Assembly: GCA_964635975.1 (NCBI GenBank)
Contig: CAZWPO010000005.1
Span: forward strand, 62,001-126,000
From: UBA5314 sp964635975
GTDB lineage: Bacteria; Bacillota; Syntrophomonadia; Syntrophomonadales; Syntrophomonadaceae
DNA: 64,000 nucleotides
Reading direction: 5' to 3'
The notes beneath the pieces were generated by a model, which ran no database searches, was not told the DNA's origin, and saw only the letters and a program-made list of their open reading frames with translations. Shown here one piece after another: positions 27,550-35,979 of this stretch. Made by a program: the position numbers and the translations under genes. Position 1 is the stretch's first letter; every line of letters starts with the position of its first letter.

Positions 27550-28224
27550 ATGAGGATTTTGATAGTAGAAGACGAAGTCCGACTGGCTGAGGCCCTGGGA
27601 CAGATAATGAAAGAGAATAAGTACGCGGTCGATGTGGTGAATGACGGAGAGGCGGGCCTGGATAACGCTATGACCGGCATCTATGATGTTGTCGTCCTGG
27701 ATGTTATGCTGCCCCGCATGAACGGCTTCGATGTGGTCAAGCAGATGCGCAGGAATAAGAATCAGACCCCGGTCATCCTCCTTACCGCCCGGGGAGAGGT
27801 CAGCGACAAGGTGACCGGCCTGGACTGCGGAGCCGACGATTACCTCACCAAGCCTTTTTCTACCGAGGAATTACTGGCGCGGGTCCGTGCTTTATCGAGG
27901 CGGCAGGGCGAAGTCATATTGAATGAATTATCGTTCTCGGATCTCAAGTTGAATCTATCCAGCTTCTTGCTGCAGTGCGGGTACAGGTCGGTGCGCCTGG
28001 GACTTAAAGAGTTCGAGGTGATGCGCATGCTCTTAAGCAGCCCTGCCAACATCGTTCCCAAAGAAGATATCCTGCTCAAAGTATGGGGCTCGGAGACCGA
28101 TGCCGAGGACAACAACGTAGAGGTGTACATCTCTTTTCTGAGAAAGAAGCTGGCCTATCTGGGATCATGCGTAAATATCGCTACCGCCCGCAAGGTAGGC
28201 TATTACCTGGGGGAGAACAAATGA
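27550..28224 (+). CDS. OmpR/PhoB-type response regulator
   Basis: A 224-residue regulator. The receiver domain (1-~118) has the acidic pair EDE at 8-10, phospho-Asp51 in VVLDVMLPRMNG, Thr in LLTARG and Lys in LTKPFS. The winged-helix DNA-binding domain (~130-222) ends with AEDNNVEVYISFLRKKL and TARKVGYYL. It shares four bases with the sensor kinase gene (ATGA), so the two are translationally coupled. Divergent from the VTC/DUF4956/lipoprotein operon across a 150-bp gap, which makes that operon a candidate target. Confidence 0.93.
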   Translation: MRILIVEDEVRLAEALGQIMKENKYAVDVVNDGEAGLDNAMTGIYDVVVLDVMLPRMNGFDVVKQMRRNKNQTPVILLTARGEVSDKVTGLDCGADDYLTKPFSTEELLARVRALSRRQGEVILNELSFSDLKLNLSSFLLQCGYRSVRLGLKEFEVMRMLLSSPANIVPKEDILLKVWGSETDAEDNNVEVYISFLRKKLAYLGSCVNIATARKVGYYLGENK

Positions 28225-29474
28225 TTGGCAAGCTGAGGCATAAGTTTATATTGATAAATATGCTGCTCATCAGTATAGTACTACTCTGCACCTTTTTGGC
28301 CGTCTATCAATCGACCCGCCAGCGCCTCGCTCAGGAGAGCACCGATCTGCTGCACAGGACTATAGAGGAGGGGTTTAGAGAGAAGCCCCTCAGAGAAGAA
28401 TCGAATCCCGGTATAAGAAGGCCGGATTTTAAGCCGATGCCCACCTTTACAGTTACCACCGATACTGAGGGCAATATAACCAGTGCCAACGGGGTTTTAT
28501 TCGATCTCTCAGACCAGGAAGCCCTGGGCGAAATCGTAGCCCGGTGCATAGAGAGTGATCAGGATACCGGAATCGTTGCCGGTGAAAACTTGAGGTACTT
28601 GAAGCAGGGCATACCTGAAGGCGTTAAGATAGCCTTCGTAGATCGAGAATTTGAGACTACCACACTGAACTCCCTGGTAAAAACATCGATGCTGGTTGGA
28701 GCCGGAAGCATGACGGCTTTCTTCTTCATCAGCCTCTTCCTGGCTCGCCTGGCACTCAGGCCGGTGGAAAAGGCCTGGGAACAGCAGAAGCAATTCGTGG
28801 CCGACGCTTCCCATGAGCTGAGGACCCCGCTCACGGTCATCCTGGCCAATACCGGCATCCTGCTTTCGAATAGAGAGCAGACTGTAAACCAGCAGGCCAA
28901 ATGGGTCGAGAATATCCAGAGCGAGGCCGCTCGCATGAGCACGCTGGTCGATAATATGCTGTATCTGGCGCGCACGGACGATGCCGGGCAGGAGATGGCC
29001 GCCCTGGAATCGGTGAACCTCAGCGATGTCGTCTGGGGCTCTATCCTGCCGTTTGAACCGCTCATATTTGAGCAGAAAAAATCCCTGGCTAGCGATATCG
29101 AGCCTGGTTTATATATCAGCGGAAATGAAGGCAGCCTGAAGCAGTTGGTGGGGATCCTGCTGGACAATGCCTGTAAATATGCCGATGAGCAGGGGAGCAT
29201 AAGCGTAAGACTATATGAAAATGAGGAGCACAAGGTACTGCTGGAGGTGAATAACAGCGGAGCTCCTATTCCGGAAGACCAGGTGGAACAGATATTTGAA
29301 CGCTTTTTCCGGGTGGATAAATCCAGATCCCGCCAGCAGGGTGGGTATGGCCTGGGATTGGCTATAGCCGAAAGCATCACAAAGATGCACCATGCCCGGA
29401 TAAGTGTGAAGAGTACGGAGCAGGAGGGGACTACGTTTACAGTATCCTTCGGCGCCCTGCCGAAAGCGCTCTAG
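28221..29474 (+). CDS. membrane sensor histidine kinase
   Basis: A 417-residue kinase starting at the ATGA overlap with the response regulator. There are two membrane helices (FILINMLLISIVLLCTFLAV near 10-30 and AGSMTAFFFISLFLARLAL near 160-180) around a ~130-residue extracytoplasmic domain. The HisKA phosphorylation site is in FVADASHELRTPLTV (His ~199). HATPase landmarks are the N box LLDNACKYA, FERFFRVDKSRSRQQ and GYGLGLAIAE. There is no HAMP domain. The stimulus is unknown. Its stop abuts the 3' end of the convergent WD40-like gene with a four-base overlap. Confidence 0.93.
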   Translation: MIGKLRHKFILINMLLISIVLLCTFLAVYQSTRQRLAQESTDLLHRTIEEGFREKPLREESNPGIRRPDFKPMPTFTVTTDTEGNITSANGVLFDLSDQEALGEIVARCIESDQDTGIVAGENLRYLKQGIPEGVKIAFVDREFETTTLNSLVKTSMLVGAGSMTAFFFISLFLARLALRPVEKAWEQQKQFVADASHELRTPLTVILANTGILLSNREQTVNQQAKWVENIQSEAARMSTLVDNMLYLARTDDAGQEMAALESVNLSDVVWGSILPFEPLIFEQKKSLASDIEPGLYISGNEGSLKQLVGILLDNACKYADEQGSISVRLYENEEHKVLLEVNNSGAPIPEDQVEQIFERFFRVDKSRSRQQGGYGLGLAIAESITKMHHARISVKSTEQEGTTFTVSFGALPKAL

Positions 29475-30457
29475 GGCACATTTTTGGCAGATCCCGGCTG
29501 ATGGAAGAATAATAGCTCGATCTGCCGTTCGTCTCTGCGGACCAGGGCGACATGGTCTCCAGCCGGAAAATGGATTTTGCTACCGGCTTTAGCGACCGCT
29601 GGCAGGTCCAGCTTCACATCGATCATCTCGCCGCTTTCAAGCGACCAGACGCACAAAATATCGCCGCCTGCCCTGGAACCGATCGACCTGCCGACTGCCA
29701 GCAGGTATCTACCATCCGGGCTGAAGGCGATTTCCCCAAATGTATTGATTTTATCCTGCTTCCTCGCCTGCAGCTGGGAACCGGCAACATTTGGGTCGAA
29801 GAGAGCAATCCTATCTCTAACGCTTACGGCGAACTGCTTTTTACCGGGGTGAAAAGCCAGGGCGCGGGGTGTCACCCTAAATTCCTTTATCCTGATTCCG
29901 GTTTCGACATGATACAGCGCCACTCTATGAAGGTGGGCAACCGCCAGCATCTGGCTATCCGGAGAAAAATCGATCCGGTGGAGGGGGGAGTCAGCCGCGG
30001 GTTCCTCCAGCTGCCTGTGCAGAGAAAAGTCATGCATATTCCATATTAAAGGCCGGGAAGAATTGTCCAGCGAGGCCAGGTACCGGCTATCGGGGGAGAA
30101 GACCACCTGGTTGCAGCTGCCGGCATCGAGCAGGTTCTTGAAAAAGCCCTGCTTGTTCAGCCTGCCCTCCAGAAGCGCCAGCCGTTCTCCTGCGGGAAAT
30201 GACCATAAAACCGCCTGGCTCTCGTCGCTGGCGGCAGCAAGCCATCTTCCGTCCATGGAGAAGGCCAGATCCTGAATGATGCCGGCAGGAGCCTTTAGGG
30301 CCAGTCTGGGGGACTCCAGATCCTGGCCCTGCCATACGATGACTTCCGCAGAGCGGTAGGCGGCAAGGCTCTTTTGGTCAGGGGACAGACGAATCCCGGC
30401 CGGTTCCAGGTCATATTTTTTTATAGCTTTGATTTGGGGGACAAATGCCTTAGCCAG
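29471..30457 (-). CDS. WD40-like beta-propeller protein with no ordinary start codon
   Basis: Coding sequence of about 328 codons with repeated WD40-style blades (VFSPDSRYLASLDNSSRPLIW, IDFSPDSQMLAVAHLHRVAL, IAFSPDGRYLLAVG). The first ATG in frame is 67 codons into clear propeller sequence (upstream residues include IRLSPDQKSLAAYRSAEVIVW), so the true start must be further upstream. The only ribosome site in place is AGGAGG ten bases before a CTG; no ATG, GTG or TTG is in frame before an upstream TAA. Either CTG is used or the 5' end, perhaps with a signal peptide, is lost. No partner gene is evident. Confidence 0.65.
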   Translation of the reverse strand: MAKAFVPQIKAIKKYDLEPAGIRLSPDQKSLAAYRSAEVIVWQGQDLESPRLALKAPAGIIQDLAFSMDGRWLAAASDESQAVLWSFPAGERLALLEGRLNKQGFFKNLLDAGSCNQVVFSPDSRYLASLDNSSRPLIWNMHDFSLHRQLEEPAADSPLHRIDFSPDSQMLAVAHLHRVALYHVETGIRIKEFRVTPRALAFHPGKKQFAVSVRDRIALFDPNVAGSQLQARKQDKINTFGEIAFSPDGRYLLAVGRSIGSRAGGDILCVWSLESGEMIDVKLDLPAVAKAGSKIHFPAGDHVALVRRDERQIELLFFHQPGSAKNVP

Positions 30458-30630
30458 CGTCGATGCTCCTCCTGCCTGTTGAGAATTAAAAGGTTTATAT
30501 AGAACAGATTAAAGGACTATAAAAGAATCTATCATAAGCTGAAGGAAAAATAAACTTGGGCGGATTAATTGGCATGCCAAGCATTGACCTGAAACAGAGA
30601 GTAACTTACTATTAAATCAATATATTATTT

Positions 30631-30658
30631 GAGCCGGATAGTCTTACCCGGCTCTTTT
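30631..30658 (+). terminator. terminator-like hairpin upstream of the thioesterase operon
   Basis: GAGCCGG, a 10-nt loop, then CCGGCTC and TTTT. No plus-strand gene ends nearby, so like the hairpin before the acyl-CoA dehydrogenase it may be a leader attenuator. The rest of the ~300-bp gap shows no gene. Confidence 0.6.
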
Positions 30659-30760
30659 CAACCTTCGTAAAAATCATACCTTCTACGGATCATTAAAAAG
30701 CAGGCAAAGAGAAAGAGATAATGGTTGCTGTCTCAATTATAATGATGGAGGATGTTTCAG

Positions 30761-31276
30761 ATGGAAGCGAAATCAGCTGCAGAATCTCGAATCAGTACCG
30801 CGGTGGTGGTCCTCCCCGTTCATACCACTCAGATCGGAGTGATGCACGGAGGGGAACTCATGAAGATGATGGATAACGCAGCCGGAGTAGTATCCCAGCG
30901 CCACTGCCATCAGAACCCGGTTACCGTGTCGGTGGAAAAGATGGTCTTTAAAGAATCAGTGGAAGTCGGAGACCTGATCATCGTCTCCGGAGAATTGGTA
31001 TATACCGGCAGGTCTTCCATGGGGGTACTGGTGAAAGTCGAGCGGGAAGACCTTCATACCGGGGATGTCAACCGGCATGTGATGCACGGGTACTGGGTCA
31101 TGGTGGCCCTGGATGATAACGGCAAGCCCACCGAGGTGCCGCCTCTCAAGATAGAATCACCCGAGCAGCAGAAGGTCTTTGATGAAGTCAGAGCCCGGCT
31201 GAGCAGGCCGTTCAATGGTCACGGCAGACCGGCAGCAGCTCTGGACCGAGGGGAGGCTCAATTAGATGAATCCTAA
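30761..31276 (+). CDS. hot-dog acyl-CoA thioesterase (YciA/BACH type)
   Basis: A 171-residue acyl-CoA hydrolase. The conserved block HGGELMKMMDNAAGVVSQRH holds the catalytic Asp and the CoA-binding HGG, followed by VTVSVEKMVFKESVEVGDLI and VYTGRSSMGVLVKVERE, the standard YciA/BACH pattern. The ATG after GGAGG plus nine bases is chosen over one that touches the ribosome site. An ~25-residue C-terminal extension rich in Arg/Gly has no partner domain. It overlaps the next gene, a paralogue, by 11 bp. Substrate chain length cannot be read from the sequence. Confidence 0.88.
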   Translation: MEAKSAAESRISTAVVVLPVHTTQIGVMHGGELMKMMDNAAGVVSQRHCHQNPVTVSVEKMVFKESVEVGDLIIVSGELVYTGRSSMGVLVKVEREDLHTGDVNRHVMHGYWVMVALDDNGKPTEVPPLKIESPEQQKVFDEVRARLSRPFNGHGRPAAALDRGEAQLDES

Positions 31277-31724
31277 ACCGGCGTCAGAATCACGGATAAG
31301 CACTGCACTGGTGGTGCTGCCTTCGCATACCAATCCCGCTGGAAACCTTCACGGAGGAGAAGTCATGAGGCTGATGGACTCAACGGCCGGGGTAGTGGCC
31401 CAGCGCCACAGCCACTGCAATCCGGTAACAGTAAGCGTAGATAAACTGGCATTTATCAAGACGATCAGGGTGGGCGATCTGATATTATGCGACGCGGAGT
31501 TGGTCTACACTGGCCGCACTTCGATGGTCATACATGTCAGGGTGCGCCGGGAAAGCTTGCGTACCGGAGAGATCACCCAGTACGCGATGGAAGGGCACTG
31601 GATGATGGTGGCTCTCGACGAGAATAAGCGGCCTACTCCCGTTCCTCCCCTGAAGATCGAGACCCCTGAGCAGCAGAAGATATTCGATGAGTACGAGAAC
31701 CGGAAGAAAAAGTATCGACCCTAA
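31266..31724 (+). CDS. hot-dog acyl-CoA thioesterase, overlapping paralogue
   Basis: A 152-residue enzyme closely similar to its upstream neighbour (HGGEVMRLMDSTAGVVAQRH, VTVSVDKLAFIKTIRVGDLI, VYTGRTSMVIHVRVRRE). The catalytic Asp is kept. GGGGAGG lies nine bases before its ATG inside the upstream coding sequence. Overlap of paralogues in one operon suggests a recent tandem duplication, perhaps yielding a hetero-oligomer. A UGA-containing glutaredoxin gene follows 47 bp later in the same orientation. Confidence 0.88.
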   Translation: MNPKPASESRISTALVVLPSHTNPAGNLHGGEVMRLMDSTAGVVAQRHSHCNPVTVSVDKLAFIKTIRVGDLILCDAELVYTGRTSMVIHVRVRRESLRTGEITQYAMEGHWMMVALDENKRPTPVPPLKIETPEQQKIFDEYENRKKKYRP

Positions 31725-31771
31725 GACGCGGGCCATAATACCTGTACGTGCAGGAGATAGGAGTGGCAGAC

Positions 31772-32119
31772 ATGAAGCAGGTGTTTATGTTCACCAGCAA
31801 GACTTGACCGCACTGCAATACGGCGAAAGAGTTTCTTGCGCAGAATAAGATCCACTATATGGAAAAGGATATCGATGCCGATGCCCAAGCCCGGGCGGAG
31901 ATGATCAAGAGGAACGCCAGGGGAGTGCCGAGCTTCCTCATCGGAGACGATCTAGTAGTCGGATTGGATAAGGCCAAAATATTGGAACTCGTCGACCACC
32001 GGGTAATTGAATGCGAGCAGTGCCGCACCAGGATGCGGGTGCCTATAAATAAGGGCGCGCTTAAAGTAAGCTGCCCCAGATGCAAGCATTCATTCAACAT
32101 GAAACATGATAACTTGTAG
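31772..32119 (+). CDS. glutaredoxin-like selenoprotein with UGA-encoded active site and C-terminal zinc ribbon
   Basis: The frame from ATG to TAG is 116 codons, interrupted only by a TGA at codon 12 (31805-31807). Read as selenocysteine, the active site is TUPHC, the glutaredoxin CPxC motif with Sec in place of the nucleophilic Cys. The downstream fold is typical glutaredoxin: FLAQNKIHYMEKDID, then the cis-Pro loop GVPSFLIGDD (Pro53) and GLDKAKILELVD. Residues 81-104 add a zinc-ribbon-like CEQC...CPRC. TAGGAG lies eight bases before the ATG, whereas the frame after the TGA lacks a ribosome site at its first ATG. A stem-loop directly after the UGA could be the SECIS. This matches a glutaredoxin-like selenoprotein type known from anaerobic bacteria. 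A standard gene caller would truncate or miss it. Confidence 0.85.
31808..31843 (+). promoter_or_regulatory. candidate bacterial SECIS stem-loop
   Basis: Immediately 3' of the UGA, CTGC (31813-31816) pairs with GCAG (31840-31843), and GCGAAA pairs with TTTC/GC around a GAG apical loop at 31829-31831 with two bulged T. The apical loop is about 22 bases from the UGA, inside the range used by bacterial SelB. This is hand folding only. Confidence 0.5.
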
Positions 32120-32400
32120 TGAGCTATTCATAAACAAGCGAGTCCGTATTTTTGTCTTTTCATGTCATATTATAATTCGCCACAAATTGTTGCTGCCTGT
32201 TTCAATTGCTAGTCTTTTTTCAGCTCAAAGAATGATGCTCTTTTGTCATGAATCAACAATTATTCCGTTTATGATGGCTTCAGCAAGGTGCTTGTAAAGT
32301 AATGGTCCCCGGATGAGTGAACTTATCAAAAGGATGCTTTTAGAGCCTGGCTTTTACAAGTCAAGTCATAATGAATGTTTTCAGATAACCTTTCACAAGC
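32120..32400. other. intergenic region between convergent genes
   Basis: About 280 bases after the selenoprotein gene with no convincing open frame, RNA or repeat. A terminator for the minus-strand gene lies at the far end. Confidence 0.4.
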
Positions 32401-32448
32401 AAAAAGGTGGATGATTCCCACGCTTTTATGTGGAAAGCATCCACCTTT
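32401..32448 (-). terminator. rho-independent terminator of the mutS2-like gene
   Basis: AAAGGTGGATG pairs perfectly with CATCCACCTTT over 11 bp, with an inner CCCAC/GTGG helix. On the minus strand it is followed by TTTTTGCTTG. Confidence 0.85.
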
Positions 32449-32458
32449 CATATTGGAT

Positions 32459-34417
32459 CTATAGTTCTTCTGGAGGCATCTCGATTACATTGCCCTCCAC
32501 ATGGCGCTTTCTCATCAGCTTCCGCTTTTTCCGGTTCTCCTTGCTCTCCAGGACGATGTCCAGATCGTAATCTTCGGGGTAAAGGTCTTTGGCCGCGATA
32601 TGCAGAGACAGCCGCTTGTGGTTTATCCTGAACTTCTTCTTCATCACCATCACTACCACCTCACCCCGGCTGTTCACCGGCTCGCAGACGATCCCGGTCC
32701 GCTCCATGGTGCTGATATAGACACTGTCGCCTAACTGAAAAGCTGCCGGGGGGGTTTTCTGCTGGCGCAGGCTTCTCTCATCCCTGACCCGGGCGGTGTT
32801 TACCTTTTCCAATAGCTGCCGGTGGCCTTTAGCAGGCATATCCCCGGAAGCGATCGGGGGAACGGACTCCAGCGAATAGTCTTTTTTCTCTTTATAAGTG
32901 ATCTCATGCGCCCTTTCGACGATGCTCCTGTCTATACCCAAGCGCAGGGCGATCAGGAAGGCCATGCTCTCCCCGGGCTGGCCGATTTTGAGCTGGTAGA
33001 GCGGCTGCAGGGTCAGGTAGTCGAATGTCATTGAGCCATTTTCGAATCCCTCGGTATGGCGGGCGAATTCCTTTATCTCACTGATATGGGTAGTGGCGGC
33101 GATAGTCGCTCCGCGCCTGAAGATCTCTTCCAGCACTGCCTCCGCGAACCCTCTGCCTTCACCTGGATCGGTACCCGCACCCAGTTCATCCATCAAAACC
33201 AGGGTATGAGGGTCCGAGCAGCTTATTATATCGGCTATATTTTTGACATGGGCCGAGAAGGTGCTCAGAGACTGTTCGATGCTCTGCCCGTCTCCGATAT
33301 CGGTGCGAATATCAGTGAAAACCGCCAGCTCACTATCTTCACCGGCAGGAATATGCAGACCTGATTGGGCCATCAAAGTCAAGAGGCCGAGCGTTTTCAG
33401 CGCGACTGTCTTACCGCCGGTGTTGGGACCGGTAATTATCAAGGCCCGGAAGCCAGTTCCCAGTTCTATGTCAAGGGGTATGGCTTTTGACCCCAGCAGG
33501 GGATGAAAGCCCCTCTTTATCTTGATTATATTCCGGTTGTTCAGCCTGGCTGTAATGCCATTTAGGGCCCGGCTGTAACGTCCTTTGGCAAACAGAAAAT
33601 CATAGTGGACCATGGCTTCCAGGTCTATCCCTATCTCCTGACTCTGTGCGGCCACTTCAGCGCTGAGCTCGGTGAGGATCCTGATGATCTCCTGCTCCTC
33701 TTCGGCCTGCAGCAGGTTGTATTCCGCCTGCAACCGGTTCACCGAGGCGGGTTCCATGAATACCGTAGCGCCGCTGGACGATATGTCGAGCACAGTACCG
33801 GGGAAAATTCTTTTGTACTCTTTTTTGATCGGGATGACATAGCGCCCGCCGCGCGTGCTGACCAGGGCTTCCTGTATCATATCCGCCATGTTTGATGATG
33901 TCAGGATGCTGGTTATCTTTTCTTTGATCTTACCTTCGACCAGGATTTTTTTCTTTCTTATCCGCCCTAGCTGAGCAGACGCCCGGTCGCTCACCTGGTC
34001 CAGGTAGATGGAACCGTCTATCTTCTCCCGCAGCTCCAGGCATTCATACATGGATGCGGTATATGACGATACTACCGGCGCGATGCTTTCCATCCCGGAC
34101 ATGAAACGCCTCAAGCGCCTGACGCTTTCCAGCAAGTCTTTCACCCGGGACAGTTCCATCGGGCTCAAAACAGCGTTTTTACGCACTCTGGGCAGGATCT
34201 CTTCCAGATCTTCGGCCGCTGAAAGCGGGATGCTGGGATTTGTTTCGACTATACGCCTGGCTTCCGTGGTTTCCAAAGACCACCGCTCTATAACTGCTAT
34301 ATTCACCGAAGGCTGCAGCTCGTCGATGATTTTTTTTGCGCCTTTCGAGAGGGCGAAGCTCTTCAATTCTTCTTTGATTTTTCCGTATTCCAGGGTCTTC
34401 ATAGCGGTTTCATTCAT
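32459..34417 (-). CDS. MutS2-like ATPase lacking the Smr nuclease domain
   Basis: A 652-residue protein. The N-terminal clamp/lever region begins MKTLEYGKIKEELKSFA as in MutS2. The ATPase has the Walker A TGPNTGGKT near residue 324, the ST(D/N)IGDGQSIEQSLSTFSAH signature and Walker B LVLMDELGAGTDP. After a coiled coil the protein runs through the KOW-like LGDSVYISTMERTGIV and stops at EMPPEEL, just where MutS2 would begin its ~80-residue Smr endonuclease domain. MutS2 proteins are normally near 780 residues. The short form may act in ribosome rescue or recombination control without cutting. AAGGAGG precedes the start at a slightly long spacing. A clear terminator follows. Confidence 0.88.
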   Translation of the reverse strand: MNETAMKTLEYGKIKEELKSFALSKGAKKIIDELQPSVNIAVIERWSLETTEARRIVETNPSIPLSAAEDLEEILPRVRKNAVLSPMELSRVKDLLESVRRLRRFMSGMESIAPVVSSYTASMYECLELREKIDGSIYLDQVSDRASAQLGRIRKKKILVEGKIKEKITSILTSSNMADMIQEALVSTRGGRYVIPIKKEYKRIFPGTVLDISSSGATVFMEPASVNRLQAEYNLLQAEEEQEIIRILTELSAEVAAQSQEIGIDLEAMVHYDFLFAKGRYSRALNGITARLNNRNIIKIKRGFHPLLGSKAIPLDIELGTGFRALIITGPNTGGKTVALKTLGLLTLMAQSGLHIPAGEDSELAVFTDIRTDIGDGQSIEQSLSTFSAHVKNIADIISCSDPHTLVLMDELGAGTDPGEGRGFAEAVLEEIFRRGATIAATTHISEIKEFARHTEGFENGSMTFDYLTLQPLYQLKIGQPGESMAFLIALRLGIDRSIVERAHEITYKEKKDYSLESVPPIASGDMPAKGHRQLLEKVNTARVRDERSLRQQKTPPAAFQLGDSVYISTMERTGIVCEPVNSRGEVVVMVMKKKFRINHKRLSLHIAAKDLYPEDYDLDIVLESKENRKKRKLMRKRHVEGNVIEMPPEEL

Positions 34418-34535
34418 CTGTTTTTATTCCTCCTTATCAGTGCTCGTCGCGAATGCTCACGCCCTTGCCGGGTGGAGGATGATAAAGGTTGTATTGAAGC
34501 AAAAAGCCGTCAGGAACGTTCAGCTCGCTAACAGC

Positions 34536-34564
34536 TCAAAAAGACCGTGCCGGGCACGGTCTTT
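34536..34564 (-). terminator. rho-independent terminator
   Basis: AAAGACCGTGCC and GGGCACGGTCTTT form a 12-bp stem. On the minus strand TTTTT follows. It would end the transcript of the secreted protein gene to its right, about 210 bp after its stop. The rest of the ~360-bp gap shows no gene. Confidence 0.75.
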
Positions 34565-34777
34565 ATAGACATTTATGAAGCTTGGCATACCGTTGTTACC
34601 CAATTACCACCCCACAGCAAAGCAATAGACATTCACCAGTCCTGCCCGCTTTGGACTGCTCTATTTGATTTGGCTTAATTGGTCACAACGACTTCGGACA
34701 AAAACACAACTCCTATATTGATATCTACCTTAATAATGATAAAGCAAAAATCCAGTCATAGCAATGTTTTAGTGATA

Positions 34778-35677
34778 TTAACGGCTGATATTCAGTCTGA
34801 CCATTTTACCTGATGCAAATACGGCTTTAACAGTGTCATTCTGCTTGATGGCCGATAGTGAGGCTGACTGATCATTGAGCAACACCTCGGTAGAACTTTC
34901 CACAGCGAACGATGTCATGGTAAAAGAGCTGCCCAGAACATAACCGATGTTTACCGTACCGGTGTTTTCACTGGAGAGAGTGAAATAGATGACCGTTCCC
35001 TCGATGACAGTCGCTACGGTAAAAGGATCGTTAGACGCCAGTACCTCGCCCGCCGGACTGCCCTGGCCGGAGTCCGCCTGTACCCTGACCATCACCGTTC
35101 CGGCTGCATAGTCATGGTTGCCTACCGGCTGTGGATTATCAGTGCAGGGCTGCCAGTTGGCTCCGCCGTCAGTGCTGTACTCGTAAAGACTGCTGCCGGG
35201 ATATCCGGGTACGTCGGTCCAGCCGAAAGTATCAGCAATATCATCGACCAGCGGAGAGGTGGGTGCTGCAGGAGTCTCGGCCGCGGAACCCACCAATTGG
35301 GGTCTTGAATGCCGTGATTCTTTGGAGTCCTTGTACTCTCCCGTGCCCAGGGCCTTTACCCTCACGGTATAGCTTCCCGGAGAGCTCATATATGATGAAA
35401 AGTCATAACTGAGGTCCTCCCCGTGAGCCAATGTGGCCATAGCGACTGTCTCCTCATCCAGGAAGAGCCTTACCCGATAGCCGTTGTTTTCGTTGTCAAC
35501 GGGCTGCCATTCGGCCGTGCAGTTTTCCAGAGAGGGGCGTTCCGGCATATCCAGCCGTACGATTTTATGCTTGTTTTTGATCGGAGTCTGCTTCACATTG
35601 TCACAAGCGGAAGCAAGACGGTTCAGGCAAAATAAGAATAGAACCGCTATCAAGCAAACAGGGATCCACTTTTTCAT
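34778..35677 (-). CDS. secreted protein with fibronectin-III-like domains
   Basis: A 299-residue exported protein. The signal peptide (VCLIAVLFLFCLNRLASA) ends before a Cys, so it could be a lipoprotein, though the lipobox is imperfect. Residues ~45-120 read as a fibronectin-III-like module (AEWQPVDNENNGYRVRLFLD, then GSYTVRVKALG). Residues ~150-220 form a second module with FGWTDVPGYPGSSLYEYSTD. The last ~75 are beta-rich (VIYFTLSSENTGTVNIGYV). I recognise no enzyme motif. It is a single-gene unit with a terminator. Confidence 0.7.
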   Translation of the reverse strand: MKKWIPVCLIAVLFLFCLNRLASACDNVKQTPIKNKHKIVRLDMPERPSLENCTAEWQPVDNENNGYRVRLFLDEETVAMATLAHGEDLSYDFSSYMSSPGSYTVRVKALGTGEYKDSKESRHSRPQLVGSAAETPAAPTSPLVDDIADTFGWTDVPGYPGSSLYEYSTDGGANWQPCTDNPQPVGNHDYAAGTVMVRVQADSGQGSPAGEVLASNDPFTVATVIEGTVIYFTLSSENTGTVNIGYVLGSSFTMTSFAVESSTEVLLNDQSASLSAIKQNDTVKAVFASGKMVRLNISR

Positions 35678-35979
35678 CTAATCGCCTCCTTATAAATTGT
35701 ATAAAACTATAGGACTTATATCATAAACACATATACAATTAAATTATAACAGGCATTCTTGCGTTTTGAAAAGATTATTTTTGGGGTTGAGAATAAAAAA
35801 TCTTAAAGAAAACTTCTCCCGGCTTGAACTGGTTCTTTTTACTGGTGCAAATTTTGAAGGCAAGTAAGCATTATACCGCCGTATAACGAACAAGCTTACC
35901 ATGATGATATTACTTGGGATAAAATAGGAAGTAATAGTAAAACAGAGATAAATCGTTTGATTAAAGAGGAGGAGTTTAC
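35678..35979. other. divergent intergenic region
   Basis: About 300 AT-rich bases between the secreted-protein gene and the nitroreductase gene. There is a partial inverted arrangement around ATACCGCCGTAT (a 12-bp palindromic core) about 105 bp before the nitroreductase start that could be an operator; nothing else is visible. Confidence 0.4.

Noticed and set aside
28559..29380. 273-codon minus-strand frame within the sensor kinase gene
   Set aside because: Lies entirely opposite the HisKA/HATPase coding region; composition is typical of a mirror frame.
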